Source: JBKHDT01 sp049974825 (GTDB taxonomy: Bacteria; Pseudomonadota; Gammaproteobacteria; Halothiobacillales; Halothiobacillaceae). Taken from it: a stretch of 12,262 nucleotides of DNA. Within the stretch, counting starts at the first letter, position 1, and each line of letters begins with the position of its first letter. Shown here piece by piece: positions 1-7,398 of this stretch. Both the position numbers and the translations under genes were made by a program. Under the pieces are notes generated by a model. The model searched no databases. It was not told the origin of the DNA and saw only the letters and a list, made by a program, of their open reading frames with translations. Location: the NCBI GenBank assembly GCA_049974825.1, contig JBNGDJ010000072.1, forward strand, positions 1 to 12,262, in the 5' to 3' direction.

Positions 1-22
1 GTTGGGGCATCCCTGCCCCAAA

Positions 23-56
23 GGGCACCTCGAAAGGTTTTTCGAGATGCCCTTTT
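23..56 (+). terminator. Intrinsic terminator of an upstream gene
   Basis: Bases 23-35 pair with 40-52 (12 of 13 pairs, one C/A mismatch) around a 4-base loop, and the right arm is followed by TTTT at 53-56. The A-run on the left (20-22) would make it partly functional on the other strand as well. A smaller perfect 8-bp hairpin (2-9 with 14-21) sits directly in front of it. The gene it ends lies left of the window. The pairing is seen directly; the terminator role is inferred from the GC stem plus T tail. Confidence 0.7.
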
Positions 57-60
57 GGCA

Positions 61-435
61 TGTCCCGTGCATCGTGCTTTGTTGTGGTCGGCCCGGGCGT
101 CCAATCGTCCGGATTTGACGGATGTCAGATCGCCTGTTCCGACAATTTGTTGACGTCATGTGACGGTTTGATGTCGAATGACGCGCTTGTGCTTTCGTCT
201 GAATCGTACCGGGGGTTCAGAAAAGCGTCATTCGGGCCGACAAGAGGCAGGCAGCCTGCAGGGATTGGAATTCAGGGCGGCGCCGCTGAATCGTGGCGCA
301 GGTCGAATGAGACTTCGGATGGTTTTTTTTTGCAGAGTTTGCGCGGCCGACCGGAAACCCTCCGAAGAGTGGGTCCGGGTTTTTAAAGCCGATTGCGTGT
401 AGACGCGGAACAGCAGAGCAACAGGGGGAAGCGCC
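61..435 (+). other. Non-coding leader before the first chemoreceptor
   Basis: No convincing gene lies here. The short open frames have no recognisable protein features and no Shine-Dalgarno site. Two things stand out: a cluster of TGACG/ATGTC half-sites at 115-183, including the palindrome TGACGTCA at 151-158, and a run of nine T at 323-331. I see no good sigma-70 or sigma-28 promoter. GCCGAT at 388-393 resembles a sigma-28 -10 element, but no matching -35 lies at the right distance. Confidence 0.5.
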
Positions 436-2067
436 ATGCGCGAATGGTGGCTTGGACTGAAAATGAGAACAAAGCTGCAGATCCTCACGCAGGCGGTCGT
501 CCTGCTGATGATGATCCTGGCGCAGCTCATCATCATGGATCAGTATGAGCGCAGCATGCACTCGGCGGCCGAGGAGAAAAGCCTCTCGATGGCCGATGGC
601 GTAATTAACGGCGCCAACATGCTGATGCTGACCGGCGCGATCACCAACGAATCTCTGCGGCAGGCCTTCGTCAACAAGATGCAGATGACCGAGGGCATCG
701 ACAGCCTGCGCATTCTTCGGGGGGAGCCGGTACGGTCGCAGTATGGTGATGGCTTTGGTCAGACCCGTCCTCAGGATGAGGTGGAGCGAGCTGTACTGGA
801 TGACGGTCTTGCGCGTTTTGAAACCTACAAAAACCAAGATGGCGTACTGATGATGGAGGCGGTGGTGCCCTTCATCGCCAGCGAGAACTTCCGGGGCACC
901 AACTGTCTTCAGTGTCACACCGCGGCGGAGTCCGGGGATATTCTCGGGGCCGCCAGCATGACGGTGGATCTGGCCGACAAGCAGAAGCAGCTGAGCCAGA
1001 TCAACATCGGGCTGTGGGTCGGGCAGATCGTCTTCCAGATCATCCTGTTTATCGTGATCTCGGTCATCGCGCGCCGGGTGACGGCCCCGGCCACCCGACT
1101 GTCCGAGTTGATGGGCCGGATTCAGGAGACCGGAGATCTGCGGATCCGCTCCGAAGTCAGCAGTCGTGACGAGATTGGCAGAACGGCCCTGGCATTCAAT
1201 CAGCTCATGGATCACCTGCAGCGATTCCTCGGACGGCTCAATGCAGGCATCCAGGAACTGGAGGCCGCGGCGCGGGTGATGGCCGGCAGTGCGGAAACGG
1301 TGAAGACCGATACGCGCCGACAGAGCGAGATGGCCATCTCCATCGCGGCGGCCACAGAGCAGATCCGGTCCACCATCGGCGGCATTGCGGATGGGACGCG
1401 CGACACCGCCTCTGACGTGGAGGAGGCGAGTCGCCAGGCCGTCGCCGGCGAGCAGGTGGTCGACGATGCAGCCGATGAAATGACGCAGGTTGCCGATGCG
1501 GTCGATCAGGCGGCAGCCGTCATCCAGACCCTTGGTGAGCGATCGCAGACCATCAGCGGCATTGTGACGACGATCAGCCAGATTGCCGAACAGACCAACC
1601 TGCTTGCCCTCAACGCAGCCATCGAGGCGGCTCGGGCCGGTGATCAGGGACGCGGGTTCGCGGTGGTGGCCGAGGAGGTGCGCTCTCTCGCCCAGCGCAC
1701 GGCCGCGGCCACCGAGGAAATTACCGGGATGACCCGGATGATCCAGAACGAAACCACCGACGCGGTCGAGAAGATGGCCTCCGTGGTCGAGCAGGCCCAC
1801 AAGGGCGCCTCGCTGGGCGAAGAGGCCGCCAAGGCCCTCGCCACCATTCGTGATGGGGCGCAACGCACCGTGGAGCGGGTCTCGGGCATCTCGGCGGGTA
1901 TTGACGAACAGGCGGCCGCTTCCGAGGAAATTTCCCGCACCATGCAGGCGATCAGGGACACGGCCGAGGATATGGACCGGGCCATGGAAGATACTGGCGC
2001 CGAAGTCGAGCGCCTCAAGCGCCTGGCCGATGAGCTGCGGCGCGAGGCTGATGGTTTCCAGGCCTGA
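436..2067 (+). CDS. Methyl-accepting chemotaxis protein with periplasmic CxxCH haem motif
   Basis: A 543-residue transmembrane chemoreceptor that should pass a periplasmic signal to CheA/CheW. The order is: membrane segment at about 15-34; periplasmic domain with N-C-L-Q-C-H (C157, C160, H161), the attachment motif for c-type haem; second membrane segment at about 193-213; HAMP to about 268; coiled-coil signalling domain. The conserved tip QTNLLALNAAIEAARAG starts at Q386. The C-terminus has no NWETF-like CheR tether. The start is ATG 436, 6 bases after AGGGGGA at 423-429. The periplasmic part resembles DUF3365/Tll0287-like sensors, and DcrA of Desulfovibrio is an established c-haem chemoreceptor. 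Redox or energy sensing is inferred. The receptor encoded at 9017-10633 has the same architecture. No cognate che genes are in the window. Confidence 0.93.
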   Translation: MREWWLGLKMRTKLQILTQAVVLLMMILAQLIIMDQYERSMHSAAEEKSLSMADGVINGANMLMLTGAITNESLRQAFVNKMQMTEGIDSLRILRGEPVRSQYGDGFGQTRPQDEVERAVLDDGLARFETYKNQDGVLMMEAVVPFIASENFRGTNCLQCHTAAESGDILGAASMTVDLADKQKQLSQINIGLWVGQIVFQIILFIVISVIARRVTAPATRLSELMGRIQETGDLRIRSEVSSRDEIGRTALAFNQLMDHLQRFLGRLNAGIQELEAAARVMAGSAETVKTDTRRQSEMAISIAAATEQIRSTIGGIADGTRDTASDVEEASRQAVAGEQVVDDAADEMTQVADAVDQAAAVIQTLGERSQTISGIVTTISQIAEQTNLLALNAAIEAARAGDQGRGFAVVAEEVRSLAQRTAAATEEITGMTRMIQNETTDAVEKMASVVEQAHKGASLGEEAAKALATIRDGAQRTVERVSGISAGIDEQAAASEEISRTMQAIRDTAEDMDRAMEDTGAEVERLKRLADELRREADGFQA

Positions 2068-2300
2068 GCCGGGCCGGGAACCAGGGGCGAGGAAACCAGC
2101 GTTTAAGCGGTTGGTGACTCACGCGTGCCGGCATTGGTGCCCGAGTCTTTCCGTGCGCACAAAGTGCAGGGATGCCCCCATCAGGAATTTCTCTCCAAGT
2201 GAGCGCCCGCTCGCCGCCGTGACGATGTATGATTGAAGGCGTGGTTGTCACGAAAGGTTCATGACTCCCCTGTTCGCGTCGGGTAGCTGGTACGGGTAAG

Positions 2301-2317
2301 TAAGGCTACTCTTGATG
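2301..2317 (+). promoter_or_regulatory. Shine-Dalgarno plus ATG in the wrong frame for the downstream cyclase
   Basis: TAAGG (2301-2305), 9 bases before ATG 2315, is the best translation start upstream of the cyclase. This ATG is one frame away from the cyclase sensor frame, and its own frame closes at 2575. It may belong to a short upstream peptide, or to the true cyclase start if the local sequence contains a one-base error or slippage site (for example in TTTT near 2393-2396). Seen directly: the SD and the frames. Inferred: its role. Confidence 0.4.
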
Positions 2318-2345
2318 ATCCGTCCGGAACCATTGTCCCGCGACT

Positions 2346-4130
2346 TTGAGCGCGCGCTCACCGGCGCGGTGGGCACTCCCGTTTCTACCGGTTTTCCCGC
2401 ATTTGAGTCTCAAGACCCGCTTTCTCGCGCTCACTGCGCTGATTATCCTGGTCGCATCTTTGACTGCTGCCGTGGCTTTCGAGCGCGTGGCCGAGGACCT
2501 GGTTGCCGAGTGGGGCAAGCGACTGACGGAAATCCAGGTCCGCTACGACAGTGCGCGGGTCCTGCAACCGCTTGAGCGGGACCTGGCGCTCTCCAGACAG
2601 CTGGCTGATTCCGAGGTCATCGCGCAATGGGCCAGATCGCCGGATGACCCGACGCTCCGGGAGGCGGGGCTGGCGGAGCTGGAGCGCTTCAGAAACAATT
2701 TCCGGGATCACAACTACTTCGCGGCTTTCCGTTCCGATGGCGCGTATTACTACAACAATGCCGAAAACGAGTTCGCCGGCCGGCAGCTGCGTTATCACCT
2801 TGATCCTGAAGACCCCGATGATGCCTGGTTCTACAAGCTGATCGAACAGGGTCGAACTTTCCACCTGAACGTCAACCCCGACACCGAGCTGGGTGTGACC
2901 AAGCTCTGGATCGATGTGCTGGTGCGCGATGGCGATGAAATTCTCGGGATCGTCGGCACCGGTCTGACGCTTGACGCCTTTCTTCGAGACATCGTCGATC
3001 TCGACCAGCCCGGCATCACGACCATGTTTGTCGATCGCAATCAGGCCATTCAGCTGTACCGCGACGAGAACATGATCGAGTACGCGAGCTTCATCAAGCC
3101 CGAGGGTCAGAAAAACACCATTGACCGGCTGCTGGATACCGAGGCGGACCGGGCCCGCGTGGCACGCATGATGGAAAACCTGGCCCGGGGCGCAGGTGAC
3201 GGGCAACGAGCCCGCGTTGTCACTGACTTTGTCAGCGTCGGCGGTACGCGCCAGCTTGCAGGGATTGCCTACTTGCCATCGGTTGGCTGGTATGAGGTCA
3301 CGTTGGTGGACATGGCGCAGGTCATGCCGGTCAGTCGATTCTGGCGGATGGCCCTGGTGTTCGGGACAACGCTGCTCTTTTCCCTCCTGCTGTTCCATTT
3401 CGCGGTGAACCGGTTGATTCTCCGTCCGGTCAGAGCGCTGGAGGGTGGCATGTCGGACTTTGCCCGTGGCGGCACGCCGGACCCGGCGACTCTGCCGGCC
3501 GGCCAGGATGAACTGGGGGCACTCAGTCGGCATTTCCTGAAAATGGTCGATGCCATTCGCGAGCACACCGCCTCCCTTGAGGAAAAGATCGCGCGACGCA
3601 CTGAAGCCCTCAACCGCCTGGCACGAATTGATCCGTTGACCGAGCTGGCAAACCGGCGAGGCATGGAAGAACACCTGGAGCAGGTGATCCGGCGTGCGGA
3701 GCGTGAAGGCAGCAACTATGCCGTGCTCTGGATCGATATCGATCGATTCAAGTGGATCAACGATGCCGAGGGACATCAGGCCGGGGACGAGGCACTGCAG
3801 GCGGTCGCCCGAGTGCTGGAGGATTGCATCCGCGGCTACGACATGGCCGCCCGTTGGGGCGGGGACGAATTTCTCGTCGTCATGAGCCCCTGCAGTGCCG
3901 AAGATCTTGAGACCGTCGCGCAGCGCATCTGCCGGGACGTTCAGCAACTGGCGCCAGGAATTCTGGGGGTCGGGCAGGTGACAGTCAGCATCGGTGCGGC
4001 TGTCGGGCGTCCGGGCGAGGCGCCCGATGCCGTTTTGCATCGGGCCGATCAGGCATTGTATAAAGTCAAGACCGGCGGGCGTGACGGCTACCGTGTGGCC
4101 CGGCCACCAACGGGTGATGCTCCGGCGTAA
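2346..4130 (+). CDS. Membrane diguanylate cyclase, Cache-HAMP-GGDEF
   Basis: Predicted to make c-di-GMP from two GTP in response to a periplasmic ligand. Numbered from TTG 2346, it has 594 residues: membrane segment at about 24-46; a large periplasmic Cache-like sensor with DDAWFYKLI and an LWIDVLVRDGDEILGIVGTG core; second membrane segment at about 334-355; HAMP; a short coiled coil; GGDEF domain from about residue 424. The active site is intact (IDPLTELANRRG, DIDRFKWIND, GGDEF at 505-509). R496xxD499, five residues before GGDEF, is a product-inhibition I-site. The start is uncertain: TTG 2346 and TTG 2403 both lack a Shine-Dalgarno site. The paralogue at 4362 begins at a place matching residue 17-20 here, so TTG 2403 may be closer to the real start. 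There is no EAL domain. Confidence 0.92.
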   Translation: MSARSPARWALPFLPVFPHLSLKTRFLALTALIILVASLTAAVAFERVAEDLVAEWGKRLTEIQVRYDSARVLQPLERDLALSRQLADSEVIAQWARSPDDPTLREAGLAELERFRNNFRDHNYFAAFRSDGAYYYNNAENEFAGRQLRYHLDPEDPDDAWFYKLIEQGRTFHLNVNPDTELGVTKLWIDVLVRDGDEILGIVGTGLTLDAFLRDIVDLDQPGITTMFVDRNQAIQLYRDENMIEYASFIKPEGQKNTIDRLLDTEADRARVARMMENLARGAGDGQRARVVTDFVSVGGTRQLAGIAYLPSVGWYEVTLVDMAQVMPVSRFWRMALVFGTTLLFSLLLFHFAVNRLILRPVRALEGGMSDFARGGTPDPATLPAGQDELGALSRHFLKMVDAIREHTASLEEKIARRTEALNRLARIDPLTELANRRGMEEHLEQVIRRAEREGSNYAVLWIDIDRFKWINDAEGHQAGDEALQAVARVLEDCIRGYDMAARWGGDEFLVVMSPCSAEDLETVAQRICRDVQQLAPGILGVGQVTVSIGAAVGRPGEAPDAVLHRADQALYKVKTGGRDGYRVARPPTGDAPA

Positions 4131-4216
4131 TGAACCGCGCGGGTAATCGCTTGGTTGCTTCCCGTGCCGGTCTCGGATGCCCTGCCGCAAAATTGCGCAA
4201 GCCATTGAATTGCGGA

Positions 4217-4245
4217 GCCCGGGCCGAGCGTGTGTCGGCCCGGGC
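4217..4245. repeat. Perfect 11-bp inverted repeat between the two cyclases
   Basis: GCCCGGGCCGA (4217-4227) is repeated inverted at 4235-4245 around a 7-base spacer. No T-run follows on either strand, so it is not a classic terminator. It lies 87 bases after the first cyclase stop and 5 bases before the next hairpin. It may stabilise the 3' end of the upstream message. Confidence 0.6.
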
Positions 4246-4249
4246 GTGT

Positions 4250-4279
4250 CTGCACAAGCCTGAAGATGGCTTTGTGCAG
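4250..4279. repeat. CTGCACAA/TTGTGCAG hairpin, copy 1 (possible terminator)
   Basis: CTGCACAAGCC (4250-4260) pairs with GGCTTTGTGCAG (4268-4279) with one bulged T. The right arm is followed by a T-rich stretch (AGTTTCCTTG), which could make this a weak terminator for the first cyclase. The right-arm sequence ATGGCTTTGTGCAG (4266-4279) recurs exactly at 10682-10695, where it again forms a hairpin upstream of a signalling gene. Confidence 0.6.
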
Positions 4280-4361
4280 AGTTTCCTTGAGTGATTGTGC
4301 GGCATGACATGGATGCCCCTGCCGGCTGCTCTGTCTGCAGGGATGATCAGAGACTTGTAAG

Positions 4362-6104
4362 ATGCTGTTCGGCAGTCTGAAAAGACGGATTCTGGTCCTG
4401 ACCGGGGCGATCATTGTTTTCGCTTCCGCTGGGGCGAGCATCGCCTTTGAACGACTGATCGATTCGCTGGTGCTCGAATGGGGCAAGCGGCTCACGGAAA
4501 TTCAGGTCGGCTACGATGGGACCCGTGTGCTCAAGCCGCTGGAGCGCGAACTGGCGCTTGCCATGCAGCTTGCTCGGTCCGAGACTATCCTGACCTGGGC
4601 TCGGGCACCGGAGGACCCGGCGCTGGAACGGGCAGCCATCGCGGAGCTGGAGCGCTATCGCGAAAACTTCCGTGACCAAAACTATTTCGCCGCGTTGCTC
4701 GCCAACGGCGGGTACTACTCCAACGACGCCGAGAATGCCTAAGCCGGAAGGCAGCTTCGCTACCACCTTGACCCCGATCATCCCGATCATGCCTGGTTCT
4801 ACCGGCTGATTGACCTCGAATGGCCCTTTCATATTCCCGTCAACAAGGATGCCGAACTGGGCGTGACCCGGCTCTGGATCGACGTGCTGCTGCGAGACGG
4901 GGACGAGGTGCTGGGCGTGGTGGGTACGGGCTTGTCGCTTGAGCGGTTTTTGGAAGAGTTTCTCGATGTGGGGCGCCCCGGGGTCGCCAGCCTGTTTTTT
5001 GACCGGGATGGGGCAATCCAGCTATGGCGCGACGCGCGCCTGATCGATTTTGGCAGCTTCGTTCATGGGAATGGGGAGAAGCATCGGGTGGATCTGCTGA
5101 TCGATGATCCGGCCGAGCGGTCCCGCATCGACGAGGCGATGCGTTCCCTGGCGAAGTCGCCGGGAGACAACGCCGTTTCCCGGGTCATCATGCGGTTCGT
5201 GCACGTCGACGGTGAGCGGCATCTGGCCGGGATCGCGTACCTGCCGGCTATCGGCTGGTACCAGATGACCCTGGTCGATTTGTCGACTGTCTTGCCGGCC
5301 AACCGGTTCTGGCGCATGGGGCTGGTTTTTCTGATCACCTTCCTGCTCTCCCTGCTGCTGTTCAATGTCGCCATCGACCGGATGATCCTGCGACCGGTCC
5401 GTCAACTGGAAGAGGGCATGGCTGGATTTGCCCGGGGCAAACTGCCGGGGCCCGGTGACCTGCCGCAGACCGGGGACGAACTGGCGCGGCTGGGCGATCA
5501 TTTCCGGCAGATGGTCGGCCAAATCGAGGCCCACACGCGCGAGCTTGAGGAAAAAGTGGCCCAGCGCACGGCCGAGCTCGACCGCCTGGCCCGGATTGAC
5601 CCGTTGACAGGCCTGGCCAATCGGCGGGGCATGGAAGCGCATCTGGCGCGGGTTCAAGAGCAGGCAGCGCGTGACGGCACGTTCTTCGGCGTGGTCTGGA
5701 TTGACCTGGATCACTTCAAGGAGATCAACGACCACCATGGGCATCCGGCAGGAGACGCCGCCCTCTGCGCGGTGGCCGGGCTGCTGCAGGAGATTGTGCG
5801 CGGCTACGATCTGGCGGCACGCTGGGGCGGGGACGAGTTTCTGGTGGTCATGGCCCGCTGTGACCGGGCAAGCCTTGAGCACATCGCCCAGCGCATCTGC
5901 TCGGCGGTGCGCAGGCTTTCGGTGGATGCCATGGTGCCGGACGCCGGCCCGTTTGGATTGACCGTCAGTATCGGGGCGACTCTAGGATCGGCTGGCGAGT
6001 CGATTGCCGAGGTGCTGAGCCGCGGGGATGCGGCGCTGTACGCGGTCAAGCAGAATGGACGCAACGGGTACCGCGTGGTGCTACCCGACCGGGATGCTTC
6101 CTGA
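4362..6104 (+). pseudogene. Paralogous Cache-HAMP-GGDEF diguanylate cyclase interrupted by an in-frame stop
   Basis: Tandem paralogue of the preceding cyclase, colinear along its length. The first 126 residues hold the N-terminal membrane segment and the first part of the Cache sensor, ending at ...NDAENA. TAA follows at 4740-4742, where the intact copy has phenylalanine. The same frame then continues without error to TGA 6104, through the rest of Cache (AGRQLRYHLDP, LWIDVLLRDGDEVLGVVGTG), the second membrane segment, HAMP and a complete GGDEF domain (RGYD I-site, GGDEF coded from 5826). The first usable restart is GTG 4863, without a good Shine-Dalgarno site; it would give 413 residues lacking the first membrane segment. 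ATG 4362 is the only start in frame after a stop at 4344, and its SD is weak. A recent nonsense mutation, readthrough, a genuine split or a sequence error all fit. No other stop or frameshift is visible. Confidence 0.8.
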
Positions 6105-6131
6105 ACGCGCAGTTGGGGCCGAAGATGCAGG

Positions 6132-6920
6132 TCAGTATCCCTGTCGGGACCACCAGTCCGGCAGGCTGGCGACCGAGTCGAGAACCACGGTGGGTTGCCG
6201 ATCGCGCTCAAGATCGCCGGGCCTGAATTTGCCGGTGCGCACCAGTGCCGCGGCCAGGCCGGCATCCATGGCCGCAAGGCAGTCGCTGGCCACGTCGTCG
6301 CCGACCATCAGCACCTGATCGGCCGACAGACCCATGACTTCCGTGGCTGCGAGAAAGAAGGATCGATCCGGCTTGCCCAGGACACGGGGTTTGCGGTCGC
6401 TGGCGAAGGCGAGTGCTTGCACGAAGGGACCGGAGTCCAGGCACAGGCCGTCTTCGCCTCGAAAATAGCGGGTCATGCCAAGGGCCACCAGCGGGGCCGC
6501 GGGGTTGTTCTGGAGCAGTCGGAAGGCCCGGTTTAGTTGACCATAATCCCAATCTCGACCCAGATCGCCCACCACCACGGCAGACGCGCCTGATTCTGCT
6601 GTTTCATCAAGCAGTGGCACCGGGGCAAGGTCAGTCCGCACCGCTTCGCGCAGCAGGCAGGCGACCGGCCCGTCGACGTGCCGGCCGAGCCAGTCGCGGG
6701 ACGCAAGCAAGGGGGTGAAGACCGTCTCTTCCTCGGCGGGCAGGCCCAGGGCCTGCATGCTGTCCAGGATGGCGGCCAATGGTCGGGAGGTGGTGTTGGT
6801 GACAAAACGGTACGGCAGGCTCTGGCTTCGGACCCAGTTCAGGGTGTCGGCGGCTCCTTCGATTGCCCGCCCGTTCTGGTAGAGCACACCGTCCAGGTCA
6901 AAAAGGATTCCCCGATACAT
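6132..6920 (-). CDS. HAD superfamily subclass IIA hydrolase (LHPP/NagD-like phosphatase)
   Basis: A 262-residue cytoplasmic phosphatase. Motif I is FDLDGVLY (nucleophile D8, acid/base D10), motif II is in VTNTTSRP, the motif III lysine is K183 in LGKPDRSFF, and motif IV is VGDDVASD (D208, D209). The length and the MYRGILFDLDGVLY opening fit the IIA branch that includes LHPP-type (TIGR01458) proteins and NagD. The substrate cannot be told from sequence. ATG 6920 is chosen because a strong GGAGG (6929-6933 on the complement) lies 8 bases upstream and the HAD motif starts at once; the frame stays open upstream to 7127 but that extension looks non-coding. It converges on the cyclase, with only 27 bases between the two stops, and is divergent from folD. 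Confidence 0.9.
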   Translation of the reverse strand: MYRGILFDLDGVLYQNGRAIEGAADTLNWVRSQSLPYRFVTNTTSRPLAAILDSMQALGLPAEEETVFTPLLASRDWLGRHVDGPVACLLREAVRTDLAPVPLLDETAESGASAVVVGDLGRDWDYGQLNRAFRLLQNNPAAPLVALGMTRYFRGEDGLCLDSGPFVQALAFASDRKPRVLGKPDRSFFLAATEVMGLSADQVLMVGDDVASDCLAAMDAGLAAALVRTGKFRPGDLERDRQPTVVLDSVASLPDWWSRQGY

Positions 6921-7001
6921 TGCTTCTGCCTCCAGTAGCGGCTGCTTGCACGAACCATTTGGGTGCATCCGGCGGCGGCGCTGCACCTCGGTGTCTTGCA
7001 G

Positions 7002-7031
7002 GGAGTTCTCTGCACGAATGCAGAGAACTCC
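7002..7031. repeat. Perfect 13-bp hairpin with 4-base loop
   Basis: Bases 7002-7014 pair perfectly with 7019-7031 (arm GGAGTTCTCTGCA). The loop reads CGAA on + and UUCG in a minus-strand transcript. It lies 82-111 bases upstream of the phosphatase ATG, so a minus-strand transcript would carry it in its 5' leader. No T-run follows in either direction. It could be a stable leader hairpin, an operator or a small palindromic repeat. Confidence 0.6.
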
Positions 7032-7063
7032 GCGCAGCATGCGTGCAGACATTTGTCTTTGTC

Positions 7064-7101
7064 GGGCATGACAAGCTATTTCCCTGTGGTTTGTCATGCC
7101 C
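7064..7101. promoter_or_regulatory. Dyad GGGCATGACAA-N16-TTGTCATGCCC
   Basis: Perfect 11-bp arms at 7064-7074 and 7091-7101 are separated by 16 bases. The geometry suits a dimeric DNA-binding protein or a long hairpin. It lies between the divergent genes, about 145 bases from the phosphatase start and about 345 from folD. GGCATGACA also occurs at 4300-4308 before the second cyclase, which may be chance. The regulator is unknown. Confidence 0.4.
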
Positions 7102-7305
7102 TGTCGTGACTGGCTTGCGAAATTCATGCCCAGCCTTGTTCCGGTGACCGAGGTGACACGGCGCGCAGGCGCTCTGCTGCAACCGAATCAGCCGCGTTGT
7201 GACGCCCGAGCCGGACATGAGAGAATGTCAGCCGGCCGGGCCCGGCCCGGCAGTCAAAAGCTTTTTCCGGCGTGGGTTGAAATCCCGGACAGGCCTTGTT
7301 GCGCA

Positions 7306-7343
7306 GCCAGGGAAACTCTGCATGGATACAGGGTTTCCCTGGC
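7306..7343. repeat. Perfect 11-bp inverted repeat in the folD leader
   Basis: GCCAGGGAAAC (7306-7316) is repeated inverted at 7333-7343, around a 16-base centre containing TGCATGGATACAG. This is the size and style of a small intergenic palindromic (REP-like) element. GCAGAGTTTCC, the complement of part of its left side, also occurs at 4276-4286. Copies elsewhere in the genome would decide the nature of the element. Confidence 0.45.
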
Positions 7344-7398
7344 AGGAAAGCGCCTGCTCCAGAGTCCTGCGAGGACCTGTTGGCATTACGGCATCCGC

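Noticed and set aside
18..40. CAAAGGGCACC…CGAAAGG, superficially like a c-di-GMP-I riboswitch
   Set aside because: The bases are taken up by a terminator stem, and the conserved three-helix layout of the aptamer is absent.
60..386. 108-codon open frame in the left leader
   Set aside because: No Shine-Dalgarno site, no recognisable features, and starts inside the terminator.
388..393. GCCGAT as a sigma-28 (FliA) -10 element before the chemoreceptor
   Set aside because: The TAAAG needed about 15 bases upstream is missing; the nearby TAAAG is directly adjacent instead.
217..1863. 548-codon minus-strand open frame opposite the first chemoreceptor
   Set aside because: Rich in His, Arg and Gly with no domain; it is the antisense shadow of the GC-rich receptor gene, which has clear motifs and a good Shine-Dalgarno site.
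2228..2233. TATGAT as a -10 box for the first cyclase
   Set aside because: Good match by itself, but the position 17 bases upstream reads GCCCGC, so no -35 element supports it.
2385..4310. 641-codon minus-strand open frame opposite the first cyclase
   Set aside because: Longer than the real gene but low-complexity antisense composition; the + strand carries an intact GGDEF domain.
7270..7290. Possible tRNA T-arm (GGGTTGAAATCCC) near folD, where tRNA genes often lie
   Set aside because: The loop is not a TTCRA T-loop and no acceptor, D or anticodon arms can be built around it.
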